From assembly GCA_964489955.1 (NCBI GenBank), contig CAZBAV010000001.1, forward strand, positions 62,001 through 126,000: a stretch of DNA of 64,000 nt, written 5' to 3'. The notes beneath the pieces are model-generated. The model ran no database searches. It saw only the letters and a list, made by a program, of their open reading frames with translations, and was not told where the DNA came from. Made by a program: the position numbers and the translations under genes. This document shows positions 1 to 9,005 of this stretch, one piece after another. Origin of the DNA: Leadbetterella sp964489955. GTDB lineage: Bacteria > Bacteroidota > Bacteroidia > Cytophagales > Spirosomataceae. Positions within the stretch are counted from its first letter, which is position 1. Each line of letters opens with the position of its first letter.

Positions 1-1
1 T

Positions 2-2320
2 CCCGGCCTAACTACAGGTTTCCAGTTTCCTGTACAGATGCGTTTTAATGAATTAATGACAGGAGCAAGACAAGATGTAGTAGTGAAAATTTTTGGGGAA
101 GATTTAGACAATCTGGTTAAATACGCCCATCAATTGGGAGGCTTGATTAGCAAAGTGCCTGGAGCTCAAGATCTTTATATCGAGCCTCTTATTGGAGCCC
201 CACAAGTGGTGGTAAACTATGATCGTGCGGCTCTGTCACGCTATAAACTATCAGTAGAAGCTGTAAACCGAATCGTAAATTCTGCGTTTGCTGGGCAGAG
301 TGCAGGAGTTGTTTTTGAGGGCGAGCGTAGGTTTGAGGTGATGGTACGTATGGATGAGGAACAGAAAAATGATATCGAAGATATTCGTGGTTTATTAGTA
401 CCAACGCCGGGAGGAATACAAGTTCCGCTACACCAAATAGCTTCGGTAGAATACACAAGTAGTCCCAATCAGATTCAGAGAGAAGATACAAAACGACGAA
501 TTGTAGTTGGTTTTAACGTTCGTGGACGCGATGTGCAAAGCATAGTACAAGAGTTACAGGAAAAAGTAGAGAAAAACATAAAACTAGACACAAGTTACAC
601 CATTACGTATGGCGGTACATTTGAAAACCTAAACGAGGCAAAGGCCCGTCTAGGTGTGGCTGTACCTATTTCGTTGGCTCTTATTTTCTTGCTCTTGTTT
701 TTCTCTTTCAGATCTGTAAAATATAGTTTATTGATCTATACAGCTATTCCACTTTCGGCTATTGGGGGTGTGTATTTTTTGGCTTTACGTGGTATGCCGT
801 TTAGTATTAGTGCGGGTGTGGGTTTCATTGCTTTGTTTGGTGTTGCGGTCTTAAACGGGATAGTTCTAGTAGCAGAATACAACCGTATAAAACAAGGAGA
901 GGGACTTAATGCAGTTCAAACTGTTTTAAAAGGGACGCGAGTGCGGTTGCGACCTGTTTTAATGACGGCTTTTGTGGCCTCTCTTGGGTTTTTACCTATG
1001 GCTGTTAGCAATGGTTCAGGTGCCGAAGTACAGCGTCCTCTAGCCACGGTGGTAATTGGCGGACTACTTTTTGCTACTTTTCTCACGCTTTTTGTCTTAC
1101 CCATTTTGTATGTTTTGGTAGAGAATTTTAAGAAACCAAAGCTAAATAAGGCTCTGCTTGTTCTGCTTTTGGGAGGTTTTGCTGCCAATGCACAGCAGCC
1201 TATTACTCTGGACGAAGCTATAAGTACCGCTATACAGAATAGTTTGGTTACGAAAAATGCAAGTCTTCAAGCCGAATATAGAGATAAATTAAAGAATAGT
1301 TATTTGAATATTGGACAAACTCAGTTCAGTGCGGAATACGGACGACTTGATGGTGTTACCCCCGATAATCGTTTTGGGGTGTCGCAGAGTTTTAAACTAC
1401 CGAAAGCTTATGCCAAGAAGAAAGAAGTTCTATCCAGAGAATGGCAACAAGCAGTACTGAACCAAAATCTTACTCAAATACAGGTTAAAAAAGCAGTAAG
1501 TGAGGTGTTTCAACATCTTTTGGTTTTGCAAGAGAGAAAAAAAATACTTTTAAAGGCAGATTCGCTTTTTCAGGAATTTTCTGTTTTATCTGATAAAAAA
1601 TTGCAACTGGGAGAGGCTAATCTATTGGAGTCTTCTACAGCAAAAATCCAAAAAGAGCAGTTGCAAACGCAATTAGCGGCTTTGGAAAATGATTGGTTAA
1701 TAAGTCTTTTGGAATTACAACTTCTTATGAACTCCGATGTTCCGCATGTACCTATTTCAGACTCGCCTAGGTTGGAGTTAAATCTCGGATCTGCTACGCA
1801 GGACCATCCCGAATTACAGAATTTGTTTAAGCAAGTGGAGATAGAAAAAGCCCAAGTAGAATGGGAGAAAACCAAGCTTTTGCCCGAAGTATCGCTTGGG
1901 TATTCTAACCAAACACTGAAGGATCTGAATAGCAACCGATTTAGCTCTGTGCAGGCAGGTGTTTCTATTCCCTTATTTACCAAAAGCCAAAAAGCCCAGG
2001 TACAGTCGGCAAGAGTACGGCAAAACATAGCAGAAAATGAGCAGGCTCTAAGGGAAATCCAATTGGAGCAAGCATATAAGCAAGCTTTGGCAGAATGGAA
2101 TTACCTCGATGACATTTTAGAAAACTATAGAGAAAAGCAGCTACCAGAAGTTGAAACTCTACAAAATACTGCCCAAAAGCAGTTAAATGCGGGAGAAATA
2201 AATTTTCTGGACTGGGTGATTTTGGTCAAGCAATCAATAGAAATCAAAATCAAATACTCAGAAACTCTCGAGTTACTTAATCATAGTACGATACGGCTGA
2301 ATTACCTAATGGGGAAGTGA
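2..2320 (+). CDS. Heavy-metal efflux RND pump (CusA/CzcA type) fused to TolC-like outer-membrane factor, 5' end outside window
   Basis: The frame is open from the window edge, so the true start lies upstream; the first Met, at 38, is internal. About 365 residues match the C-terminal half of a CusA/CzcA inner-membrane metal/proton antiporter: porter segment (MRFNELMTGARQDV), a GMPFSISAGVGFIALFG-like helix, GTRVRLRPVLMTA, and the last membrane helices. After residue about 370 comes KALLVLLLGGFAANA-QQ, which looks like a signal peptide with an ANA cleavage site, then a complete TolC/OEP domain of about 375 residues with two coiled-coil repeats. RND-OMF fusions of about 1450 residues are known in Bacteroidota; the substrate (Cu/Ag or Co/Zn/Cd) cannot be told from this part. 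The adaptor gene follows after a repeat-filled spacer, so the transport complex is encoded as fusion plus adaptor. Confidence 0.9.
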   Translation, partial: PGLTTGFQFPVQMRFNELMTGARQDVVVKIFGEDLDNLVKYAHQLGGLISKVPGAQDLYIEPLIGAPQVVVNYDRAALSRYKLSVEAVNRIVNSAFAGQSAGVVFEGERRFEVMVRMDEEQKNDIEDIRGLLVPTPGGIQVPLHQIASVEYTSSPNQIQREDTKRRIVVGFNVRGRDVQSIVQELQEKVEKNIKLDTSYTITYGGTFENLNEAKARLGVAVPISLALIFLLLFFSFRSVKYSLLIYTAIPLSAIGGVYFLALRGMPFSISAGVGFIALFGVAVLNGIVLVAEYNRIKQGEGLNAVQTVLKGTRVRLRPVLMTAFVASLGFLPMAVSNGSGAEVQRPLATVVIGGLLFATFLTLFVLPILYVLVENFKKPKLNKALLVLLLGGFAANAQQPITLDEAISTAIQNSLVTKNASLQAEYRDKLKNSYLNIGQTQFSAEYGRLDGVTPDNRFGVSQSFKLPKAYAKKKEVLSREWQQAVLNQNLTQIQVKKAVSEVFQHLLVLQERKKILLKADSLFQEFSVLSDKKLQLGEANLLESSTAKIQKEQLQTQLAALENDWLISLLELQLLMNSDVPHVPISDSPRLELNLGSATQDHPELQNLFKQVEIEKAQVEWEKTKLLPEVSLGYSNQTLKDLNSNRFSSVQAGVSIPLFTKSQKAQVQSARVRQNIAENEQALREIQLEQAYKQALAEWNYLDDILENYREKQLPEVETLQNTAQKQLNAGEINFLDWVILVKQSIEIKIKYSETLELLNHSTIRLNYLMGK

Positions 2321-2486
2321 ATAGTTAACAGTTAAAAACTAAAAGTTAACAGTGAATAGTGAAAAACTAAAAGTGAATAATTTAAAACTAAAAGTTAACA
2401 AGTGAAAGCTCAAAACTCGCAACTCAAAACTGATAACTCGTAACTCATAACTCACAGCTCAAAACTCAAAACTCGCAACTCAAAAT
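2321..2486. repeat. Low-complexity direct repeats between pump and adaptor genes
   Basis: The 166-bp spacer is built almost entirely from degenerate units of about ten bases. The first half repeats forms of AAAAACTAAAAGTTAACA; the second half repeats AACTCAAAACTCGCAACTC and relatives. A 21-base stretch at 2409-2429 recurs exactly at 2465-2485, 56 bp further on. The repeat runs up to the ATG of the adaptor gene, so it forms its 5' leader. Function unknown; slipped-strand length change is possible. Confidence 0.85.
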
Positions 2487-3617
2487 ATGAAAAACAAAAT
2501 AATAATAGTACTGTTTCTTTCCTTATGTATGGCTTGTAAGAAGGCTCCGGAAGAAATCAAAGAAGAGACCGCAGTTTTGGTGGAGGATACCATCCAACTT
2601 ACGGAGGAGCAGATGAATACCACAGAGTTTTCTACCTTACAGCTGCAATCTCAAAGTCTGGATGCGATCCTTAAACTAAATGGAAAGGTAAATGCAGCAC
2701 CGTCTGACATTGTATCTGTAACGTCGGCACTGGGTGGGTATGTGAAGAAAATCAATATCCTGCCAGGAGCAAATTTTAGCAAAGGGCAAGTCTTGGCAGT
2801 GTTGGAGGACAACCAGTTTATACAGCTGCAGCAGGATTATCTCACTACTTTGGTTAACCTAAAAACAGCTGAGCTTAACTATGAACGCCAAAAGGAATTG
2901 AACCAAAGTAAGGCTGCTAGCGATAAAATTTTGCAACAAGCCGAGGCGGAATTCAGGACATTAAGGGTAAATCAAAAAGCTTTGGAACAAAAATTGGCTT
3001 TAATACACATTGATCCTAAAACGGTAACCACTGAAAATATCCGAAGCAGCATAAATATTTATGCACCCTTCAGCGGTACGGTGCGGGAGATATTGGTAAA
3101 TACAGGAAAATACGTTTCGCCCTCTGAAACATTGTTTGAATTGGTAAATCAGAGTGGACTTTTATTAGAAATCAAGGCTTTTGAAAAAGATTTAGCTGCA
3201 CTAAAAGTGGGTCAGGAAGTAGATTTCTCTACCAATGAAAACCCATCTTTAGTATCAAAGGCACGCATTATTTCTATTGGAAAGAACGTAAATGAGGACG
3301 GCTCATCAGATGTGTTAGCAAGTCCTGTTAGCAGAAGCTCAGGTCTGGTTATGGGTATGTATATTCACGGTCAAATAAAGACGAAAAATAAACAAACCCA
3401 AGTTTTACCAGAAGCTAGCGTGTTAATGTTTGAAAACAAATGGTATGTTTTTGAGCAATTACCTGATCGTACTTTTAAAATAGTAGAGGTTCAAACAGGT
3501 ACTAAACACAATGGTTTTGTGGAAATCCTAAATTCTGAAGTGCTAAAAGATAAGTTTATTGTAGAAAAAGGGGCGTATACACTCTTGATGGGTTTGAAGA
3601 ACAAGGCGGAGGAATAA
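2487..3617 (+). CDS. RND efflux periplasmic adaptor lipoprotein (CusB/CzcB type)
   Basis: 376 residues. An N-terminal lipoprotein signal (LSLCMAC, lipid Cys at about residue 17) anchors it in a membrane facing the periplasm. Then come a barrel-sandwich hybrid/lipoyl half (SALGGYVKKINILPGANFSKGQVLAVLED), an alpha-hairpin of about residues 115-175 rich in Gln, Glu and Lys, the second lipoyl half (IYAPFSGTVREILVNTGKYV), and beta-barrel and membrane-proximal domains. It should connect the upstream pump to its fused outer-membrane channel. It lacks the His-rich stretches of the second metal-pump adaptor in this window (39768-40958). A strong hairpin closes the transcript. Confidence 0.9.
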   Translation: MKNKIIIVLFLSLCMACKKAPEEIKEETAVLVEDTIQLTEEQMNTTEFSTLQLQSQSLDAILKLNGKVNAAPSDIVSVTSALGGYVKKINILPGANFSKGQVLAVLEDNQFIQLQQDYLTTLVNLKTAELNYERQKELNQSKAASDKILQQAEAEFRTLRVNQKALEQKLALIHIDPKTVTTENIRSSINIYAPFSGTVREILVNTGKYVSPSETLFELVNQSGLLLEIKAFEKDLAALKVGQEVDFSTNENPSLVSKARIISIGKNVNEDGSSDVLASPVSRSSGLVMGMYIHGQIKTKNKQTQVLPEASVLMFENKWYVFEQLPDRTFKIVEVQTGTKHNGFVEILNSEVLKDKFIVEKGAYTLLMGLKNKAEE

Positions 3618-3621
3618 TTGA

Positions 3622-3664
3622 AAATAGCCTGTCGTAGCACATATTTAACTACGACAGGCTATTT
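3622..3664. terminator. Bidirectional hairpin terminator
   Basis: Perfect 16-bp stem (3622-3637 with 3649-3664) around an 11-base loop, flanked by A-rich and T-rich ends. It sits between the convergent adaptor and metZ genes and can end both transcripts. Confidence 0.85.
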
Positions 3665-3681
3665 GAAAATACATTTCTATT

Positions 3682-4851
3682 TTACTTTGATCCCAGAATA
3701 GCTTGGGTGAAATCTTCTATTAAGTCGTCGGCGTCCTCAAGGCCAACGGAAACACGTAGGCTTCCTTCAAATATTCCCAATGCATATTTGTCATCCACCG
3801 GCACTTTTGAGTGTGTTGTAGTAAATGGATTGGTTACCGTGGTGCGGCTATCTCCCAGATTTGAAGTAAGAGAAGGGATTGTCAATAGTTTAGAGAAGCG
3901 GTTTACGCGTTCAAAACCACCTTCCAATTCAAATGTAATCAAAGCACCGCCTGCACTCATTTGTTTTTTTGCAAGATCTTTCTGTCCGAAAGAATCTAAA
4001 AACGGATAGTTCACTTTTTTTACACCTTCTACTTTTTCTAGTGATTGAGCAAGTTTCAAGGCATTGCTACAGTGTCTTTCCATACGAATATGAAGGGTTT
4101 CTAAGCTTTTAGATAACACCCAAGCATTAAATGGTGACATAGCCGGGCCTGTTTGGCGAGTGAAGAACCGTACTTTTTCTATCAGTTCTTTTGTGCCAAC
4201 TACCACTCCGCCTAAAACGCGTCCTTGTCCATCCATGAATTTAGTGGCCGAGTGTATCACCAAGTTGGCTCCATACTCGCTTGGCACTTGCAGCATAGGT
4301 GTAGCAAAACAGTTGTCTATACAAAAAATAAGATTGTGTTTTTTTGTCAAAGAACCTATCATTTCCAGATCTACGATCTCTAGACCCGGGTTAGAGGGAG
4401 TTTCTAGGTAAATCATCTTAGTGTTTGGCTTTATGGCCGCTTCCCAAGTAGCTTCTGGTGCAGATGCATCTACATACGTATATTCTATACCCCATTTTAC
4501 TAAGATCTGAGAGATTACTTGATGCGAAGAACCAAAAAGAGCCTTAGAAGACACCAAGTGATCACCGCTGGCAAGATGTGCTGCAAAAGAAGCAAAAACG
4601 GCTGCCATACCTGTAGCTGTAGCTATTCCGTCTTCTAGGTCTTCTAGTACACAAACTTTATCTACAAATTCCTGTACGGTGGGATTAGAAAAACGGGAAT
4701 AAATATTACCCTCAATAGTGTTATCAAAAAGATCTTTTCCTTGCTGGGCATCTTCGTAACAGAAGCTGCTGGTAAGGTAAAGCGGAGTAGAGTTTTCTCG
4801 GTTATGTGTCCTTTCAGACTGTATTTTGATGATTTTGGTTTGTTTTTTCAT
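3682..4851 (-). CDS. metZ: O-succinylhomoserine sulfhydrylase (Cys/Met metabolism PLP enzyme)
   Basis: 389 residues, full length for the Cys/Met-metabolism PLP-dependent family. It has the family motifs YSRFSNPT near residue 52, an ATGMAA segment, YLETPSNPG, and the PLP-lysine region HSATKFMDGQGR with HSATK as the Schiff-base lysine site. MetZ makes homocysteine from O-succinylhomoserine and sulfide in methionine synthesis. The family also holds cystathionine gamma-synthase and lyases; the MetZ choice rests on KFMDGQGRVLGG and overall similarity and is an inference. The start codon overlaps the stop of the upstream acyltransferase gene (ATGA), so the two are translated together. Confidence 0.82.
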   Translation of the reverse strand: MKKQTKIIKIQSERTHNRENSTPLYLTSSFCYEDAQQGKDLFDNTIEGNIYSRFSNPTVQEFVDKVCVLEDLEDGIATATGMAAVFASFAAHLASGDHLVSSKALFGSSHQVISQILVKWGIEYTYVDASAPEATWEAAIKPNTKMIYLETPSNPGLEIVDLEMIGSLTKKHNLIFCIDNCFATPMLQVPSEYGANLVIHSATKFMDGQGRVLGGVVVGTKELIEKVRFFTRQTGPAMSPFNAWVLSKSLETLHIRMERHCSNALKLAQSLEKVEGVKKVNYPFLDSFGQKDLAKKQMSAGGALITFELEGGFERVNRFSKLLTIPSLTSNLGDSRTTVTNPFTTTHSKVPVDDKYALGIFEGSLRVSVGLEDADDLIEDFTQAILGSK

Positions 4852-5432
4852 CCGAACTTATGGTTTTTATAATTATGTATCCAATCTTTTTTTACTATGC
4901 CATCATAAAAAGGAACAAAGTACTCAAGCATATCAGCCTTAAAATCTCCACTAGGATAGAATGGTTCGGCTACTACCACCCTCTTCTTTTTTCTGTCAAA
5001 TGCCACTCTAATTATTGGGATTTCTGCTCCTACCGCTATGTAATAAAATCCCGACTTGAGTTTAGCCACATTATCTCTAGTACCTTCTGGTGCCAGGCTA
5101 ATAAGCATATCATCGGCTTCTTTTACTGCTTTGGCTTGGCTTTCTACCATGTTTAGCTTTTGTGAGCGGTAAACTGGTACCCCTCCAAGAGCTTTGAAAA
5201 TAAATCCAAAGGGCGGCTTAAACAATTCGGCTTTACCTAAATATCCAATTTTTAGCTTTAAAGTAGCCCTCGTTCCCAGCCCAATAAAAAAGTCGCTATT
5301 GTAACTATGTGGACATACAGCAAAGATAGCTTTTTTGATGTTAGGGTCTACGTTTCCCTGTATTTTCCATCCGAAAAGTCTAAAAAAAAATGCGAAAATG
5401 GTATTCATCCTGAGTTCTTTTTGACGGTCCAA
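4848..5432 (-). CDS. 1-acyl-sn-glycerol-3-phosphate acyltransferase-like protein
   Basis: Up to 194 residues; a second Met at 5408 (MNTIFAFFFRLF) is an equally good start. It shows the PlsC/LPLAT signature: HSYNSD as the HX4D catalytic pair (His42, Asp47), GGVPVYR as the glycerophosphate-binding block, and APEGTR as the third motif. Short single-domain members of this type occur widely in Bacteroidota and may acylate lysophosphatidate or another lipid; the acceptor is not known here. A hydrophobic N-terminus suggests membrane attachment. It is first in a two-gene unit with metZ, a pairing with no obvious metabolic link. Confidence 0.8.
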   Translation of the reverse strand: MDRQKELRMNTIFAFFFRLFGWKIQGNVDPNIKKAIFAVCPHSYNSDFFIGLGTRATLKLKIGYLGKAELFKPPFGFIFKALGGVPVYRSQKLNMVESQAKAVKEADDMLISLAPEGTRDNVAKLKSGFYYIAVGAEIPIIRVAFDRKKKRVVVAEPFYPSGDFKADMLEYFVPFYDGIVKKDWIHNYKNHKFG

Positions 5433-5447
5433 AAGTGTAGTGATATT

Positions 5448-5471
5448 CTCTTTTCTATATTGAGAAAAGAG
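5448..5471. repeat. Inverted repeat upstream of the acyltransferase-metZ unit
   Basis: CTCTTTTCT (5448-5456) and its exact complement AGAAAAGAG (5463-5471) are separated by six bases. It lies 16 bp before the longest start of the minus-strand acyltransferase gene. It has no adjacent T-run in either direction, so a terminator is unlikely; operator or leader hairpin is possible. The rest of 5472-5892 is AT-rich with nothing else recognisable. Confidence 0.45.
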
Positions 5472-5892
5472 GCTGTCTGTTGCTACTTTGAAGCCAAATA
5501 TACCTTAAAAGTATGATTGTGAGGAATGAAATTGTTTTTCATACTGTCCATGGCTTGAAGGGCTGAAGTTTAAAATATTATGTTATTGCGTGCTATGAGA
5601 CCATAAGGGGTTGTAAATTAATTAATTATATTGATTGGTTTTGTTGTGAATATTTTTGGATGGCCACCATGCTTACATACAAGAAAACCAGGATGAACTG
5701 TAGTGATTTCGTTATATAAATGTCAGGATTAACTAAGGGTATTTACGCTTTTATTTACAGACAGCTAGAGGAAATAAAAAGCCCAGATTAGTGGAAATAG
5801 TTTTTCTTGTAGCTTTTATATTTAAAGGTTTTTTAGGGGAAATCGAGCTCAAATGTTTAATTTTGATATATTTTTTGATAAAATTGAATTTT

Positions 5893-6594
5893 ATGAAGAA
5901 AGTTCTTTTGGTAGAAGATGAGGTTCATGTAGTGTCATTCATAAAAAGAGGGCTAAGCGAAAAGGGCTATGAAGTGTCGGTTGCTTTTGATGGGAAGGCT
6001 GGTCTGGATATGTTTAGGAATGGAGAATTCGATCTTATTGTTTTAGATATTATGCTGCCTGAAATAAATGGTTTGGATGTTTGTAAAGAAATAAGAACTT
6101 TTGACTCTAAGATACCTATACTTCTATTAACAGCTCTTGGTACCTCAGAAAATATCGTTCATGGACTTAATACAGGGGCAGATGACTATTTGGTAAAACC
6201 ATTTAAGTTTGTAGAACTTGAAGCTAGAATTCAGGCTTTGCTAAGAAGAACGGATAAGAGTGTGGAACCCACTCCTGTGGATATTGAGATGAGCAAAATT
6301 TACTCTTTTGCAGACTTAGAAGTAAATGATTATGGTAAGTCCGTAGTGCGTGCAGGGGTAGAGATTTCTCTAACGTCTACAGAATATAGGTTGCTTTTGT
6401 ATTTATTAAAAAACAGAAACAGAGTTATTTCACGACTGGATATTCTGGAAGAAATTTGGGGTCCAAATTTCAATCAAGGTACAAATGTAGTAGACGTATA
6501 TGTCAATTACTTGCGAAAAAAAATTGATACTAACGAAGATAATAAACTAATTCACACCGTAATAGGGATGGGTTATGTCATGAAACAAGTATAA
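5893..6594 (+). CDS. Two-component response regulator, OmpR/PhoB family
   Basis: 233 residues from the start MKKVLLVEDE; an in-frame Met 34 codons upstream would add a hydrophobic stretch foreign to the family, so it is rejected. The receiver domain has the acidic pocket (EDE near residue 7), phospho-acceptor Asp52 in VLDIMLPEING, Thr in LLTAL and Lys in VKPF. The C-terminal winged helix contains LTSTEYRLLLYLLKN, the recognition segment NVVDVYVNYLRKKID and the IHTVIGMGYV hairpin. The kinase gene starts on the base after its stop codon, so the pair is an operon. Targets are unknown; the stress-protein genes just downstream are candidates. Confidence 0.95.
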   Translation: MKKVLLVEDEVHVVSFIKRGLSEKGYEVSVAFDGKAGLDMFRNGEFDLIVLDIMLPEINGLDVCKEIRTFDSKIPILLLTALGTSENIVHGLNTGADDYLVKPFKFVELEARIQALLRRTDKSVEPTPVDIEMSKIYSFADLEVNDYGKSVVRAGVEISLTSTEYRLLLYLLKNRNRVISRLDILEEIWGPNFNQGTNVVDVYVNYLRKKIDTNEDNKLIHTVIGMGYVMKQV

Positions 6595-7977
6595 ATGAGG
6601 AAAGTACAACTTAAAACTCTCTTACTGCTTAAAACTATAATCATTATTATTGCAGGAGCTATTTATGTTCTGGCAAATATATCTGGGGCTCAGTATTCTG
6701 AAGAAGAGTTTTATGATTTACTTAATGCCAAAGCCTTAGAACTAGCTTCAATAGAGTTTGAGAATGATAGTCTCGTTCATTTAAAGGACTCATTGGTTAA
6801 TGAACGGGATTATATACTAGATATTAGTTCGTTTGATGTCCTTAGTGGAGCTAGTGTTAAAAGTAAATTACCGGTAAAATATCTACAGGAAGTAAAAGAT
6901 AAAGGCTATACTGGCTTTCAGATAGGGTCTATATTTTATTATGGAATTCGTTATGTGAAAGAAGATTCAGTTTTTGCTGTGATTGTAGGGGCTGAGAATT
7001 ATTATGAGTATAGGCGATTTGCCTATATAAAAAGAGGGGTAGCTGCAGTAACTTTCTTAAGTATCATTTTTTCACTTTTTATCTCTTTTTATTTGTCAAG
7101 GTTCATTTTCGTTCCGCTACTCAGAATTACCGGACGAGTAAAACAAATAAGCACAGAGAATCTGCACCTAAGGCTAGAACTTCAGGGGAATAATGATGAA
7201 ATGGATGTTTTGGCAGACACATTCAATGACATGCTAAACCGTATAGAATCGTCTTTCGAAATACAGAATAACTTTGTTAGCAATGCTTCGCATGAGTTAA
7301 GAACTCCCCTTACCGCAATAATTGGAGAAGCAGATGTGAGCTTATCTAAACTACGGTCTCCTGAAGAATACATAGAAACCATAAAAGTGATATTGGAAGA
7401 GGCTGAAAAATTAGATGCAAAAACTAAAGCTCTTCTTTTCCTGGCACAAACCGGCTTTGACGGCAAAGTGGTGAAGTTATCCAAAGTACGGATAGATCAG
7501 CTTCTTTGGGATGTGAAAGAAACAGTAGAAAGAATAAATCCTACGAGTTCTATTTTCTTAGATACGAGCTTAATGCCCGACGATCCGATGAAGCTAAAAG
7601 TGGATGGAAACGAACAGCTGCTGCATCTTGCCTTTACTAATATAGTAAGTAATGGCTGTAAATACTCTAATAATAAGCCGGTGCACGTGTCTTTGGCTGT
7701 CAGTGATAAAAAAGTAATAGTAGTGGTGAAGGATGAAGGAATTGGTATACCTGCCAAAGACCTTTCGCATATATACGATACCTTCTATAGAGCTTCTAAT
7801 GCTAAAAATTACGAGGGATATGGGATAGGGTTACCTTTGACCCGAAACATTATCCGGTTACATAAAGGAGAACTAAATGTGTATAGTCAGGAGAATAAAG
7901 GGACTATTGTGCAAGTGAAATTTCCTGCTGCATCTACTGATAATAGTGTAAAAAAGACAACTTTAATTAATTCTTAA
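6595..7977 (+). CDS. Sensor histidine kinase
   Basis: 460 residues: TM1 at about 8-28, a periplasmic sensor region of about 115 residues with no recognised fold, TM2 at about 148-170, a HAMP linker, a HisKA domain with phospho-His233 in NASHELRTPLTAI, and a HATPase_c domain with an N-box (NIVSNGCKYS), DEGIGIP and GYGIGLPL glycine boxes. It autophosphorylates and passes phosphate to the adjacent regulator. Stop and start of the pair touch without a gap. The periplasmic part has many Asp, Glu and Lys and no Cys, giving no clue to the signal. Confidence 0.93.
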   Translation: MRKVQLKTLLLLKTIIIIIAGAIYVLANISGAQYSEEEFYDLLNAKALELASIEFENDSLVHLKDSLVNERDYILDISSFDVLSGASVKSKLPVKYLQEVKDKGYTGFQIGSIFYYGIRYVKEDSVFAVIVGAENYYEYRRFAYIKRGVAAVTFLSIIFSLFISFYLSRFIFVPLLRITGRVKQISTENLHLRLELQGNNDEMDVLADTFNDMLNRIESSFEIQNNFVSNASHELRTPLTAIIGEADVSLSKLRSPEEYIETIKVILEEAEKLDAKTKALLFLAQTGFDGKVVKLSKVRIDQLLWDVKETVERINPTSSIFLDTSLMPDDPMKLKVDGNEQLLHLAFTNIVSNGCKYSNNKPVHVSLAVSDKKVIVVVKDEGIGIPAKDLSHIYDTFYRASNAKNYEGYGIGLPLTRNIIRLHKGELNVYSQENKGTIVQVKFPAASTDNSVKKTTLINS

Positions 7978-8079
7978 TTTCAGGGGAATAATTTTAATGT
8001 TATTCAAATTTCATCCTTAAATCGTTCTAATTGGGCCTCTTTAGTTTTGCGATGTAAAACAATTAAATGTAATCGCAAA

Positions 8080-8592
8080 ATGAGAAAGAACATTTTATTC
8101 CCGACAGATTTTAGCAGTAATTCACTAAATGCCCTAAAGGTTTTTTTTGAGAAGTACGCGGAAAAGAGCGAACAGTATAATGTTATATTTACTACAGGAT
8201 ATAACCTTTCAAACTCAATAACCGATTTACTCTTTATATCTAAAAGCCGCATCGTAAACTCTATACAAGAAAGCGAGTTTAGAGAGTCTCTTACCATCCT
8301 GAAAAATAAATTTGAGAACCAGTTTACATCGGCTCAGTTTGATGTTTTCACGGGCTACTCTCAAGATAGTTTCAATGATTATGTTTCTTCTTACGAGGTG
8401 GAGACCATTTGCTTAGGTTCGGAATCGAAATTCGATAAGAAAGCTAAAAGAAAATGTTTCGATCTGAGGAAGTATGCTTTGAAATCAAAAATGGAAGTGG
8501 TGGTAATAGATCCTACATATGTAGTGCAACCAAACCACATTCTCAATAGTAATTTACAAGGAGTTTTTGAAGCAGCTCCTGTACACTCTTAA
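8080..8592 (+). CDS. UspA-like stress protein
   Basis: 170 residues from MRKNILFPTDFSSNSLNAL; an in-frame Met 11 codons earlier is less likely because the family begins with this block. The N-terminal strand and the PTDFS motif are typical of universal stress proteins, and CLGSESK near residue 113 fits the end of a Usp core, but the ATP-binding G-2x-G-9x-G(S/T) motif is not clearly present. It is probably a non-ATP-binding member. It follows the kinase gene after about 100 bp and precedes two membrane-associated genes on the same strand. Confidence 0.6.
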   Translation: MRKNILFPTDFSSNSLNALKVFFEKYAEKSEQYNVIFTTGYNLSNSITDLLFISKSRIVNSIQESEFRESLTILKNKFENQFTSAQFDVFTGYSQDSFNDYVSSYEVETICLGSESKFDKKAKRKCFDLRKYALKSKMEVVVIDPTYVVQPNHILNSNLQGVFEAAPVHS

Positions 8593-8605
8593 AAAGCGTA
8601 AGAAT

Positions 8606-9001
8606 ATGAGATTATGGATCACATATGTCTTTTTCTTGCTGTTAGGTGTTGGCTTTTTTTGTCTTTTATTAAGTTTTTCCGAAAATCCAGAGCAAGCCAT
8701 TGTTGGAGAATGGGAAGAAGTAGAATACAACTACGAAGCACATGACAAAAACGTGATGATTCACAAAGACGAGGTTTGGGATTTCCAACCAGGTGGAACA
8801 TTTCAGATAATAGCGAGCGGAGAGACACAAAAAGGAAATTGGTCAATTAAAGGTCGTGGCCACATATTACAACTTAAGTACAGCAATAGTTACATAGAGA
8901 ACTACAATATAGATGTTCTCAAAGAAGGTGAGCTGGTACTTAATCAAGAAGAAGACCTTGAGGTTCGTGGAATCTCAAAACTCACATTTAAAAAGATATA
9001 A
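8606..9001 (+). CDS. Membrane-anchored lipocalin-like protein
   Basis: 131 residues from MRLWITYVFFLLLG. One N-terminal membrane segment (about 3-25) is followed by a domain beginning with IVGEWEEVEY, then VWDFQPGGTFQI and GNWSIKGRGHILQL. This beta-rich pattern (GxW near the start, FxxxGxF, GxWxxxG) is that of small lipocalin-like domains common in Bacteroidota. It probably faces the periplasm. The spacing of 13 bp after the Usp-like gene and 4 bp before the DUF1275 gene suggests a common transcript. No ligand can be named. Confidence 0.6.
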   Translation: MRLWITYVFFLLLGVGFFCLLLSFSENPEQAIVGEWEEVEYNYEAHDKNVMIHKDEVWDFQPGGTFQIIASGETQKGNWSIKGRGHILQLKYSNSYIENYNIDVLKEGELVLNQEEDLEVRGISKLTFKKI

Positions 9002-9005
9002 ATTT

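Noticed and set aside
2321..2486. CRISPR-like repeats
   Set aside because: Units are short and degenerate, without spacers of uniform length, and there are no cas genes.
4848..5892. SAM-type riboswitch ahead of metZ
   Set aside because: metZ is translated from within the acyltransferase transcript and the only hairpin upstream (5448-5471) does not fit a SAM-II or SAM-I core.
5791..5892. Upstream start of the response regulator
   Set aside because: The extra 34 residues are hydrophobic and low-complexity, and receiver domains start at MKKVLLVEDE.
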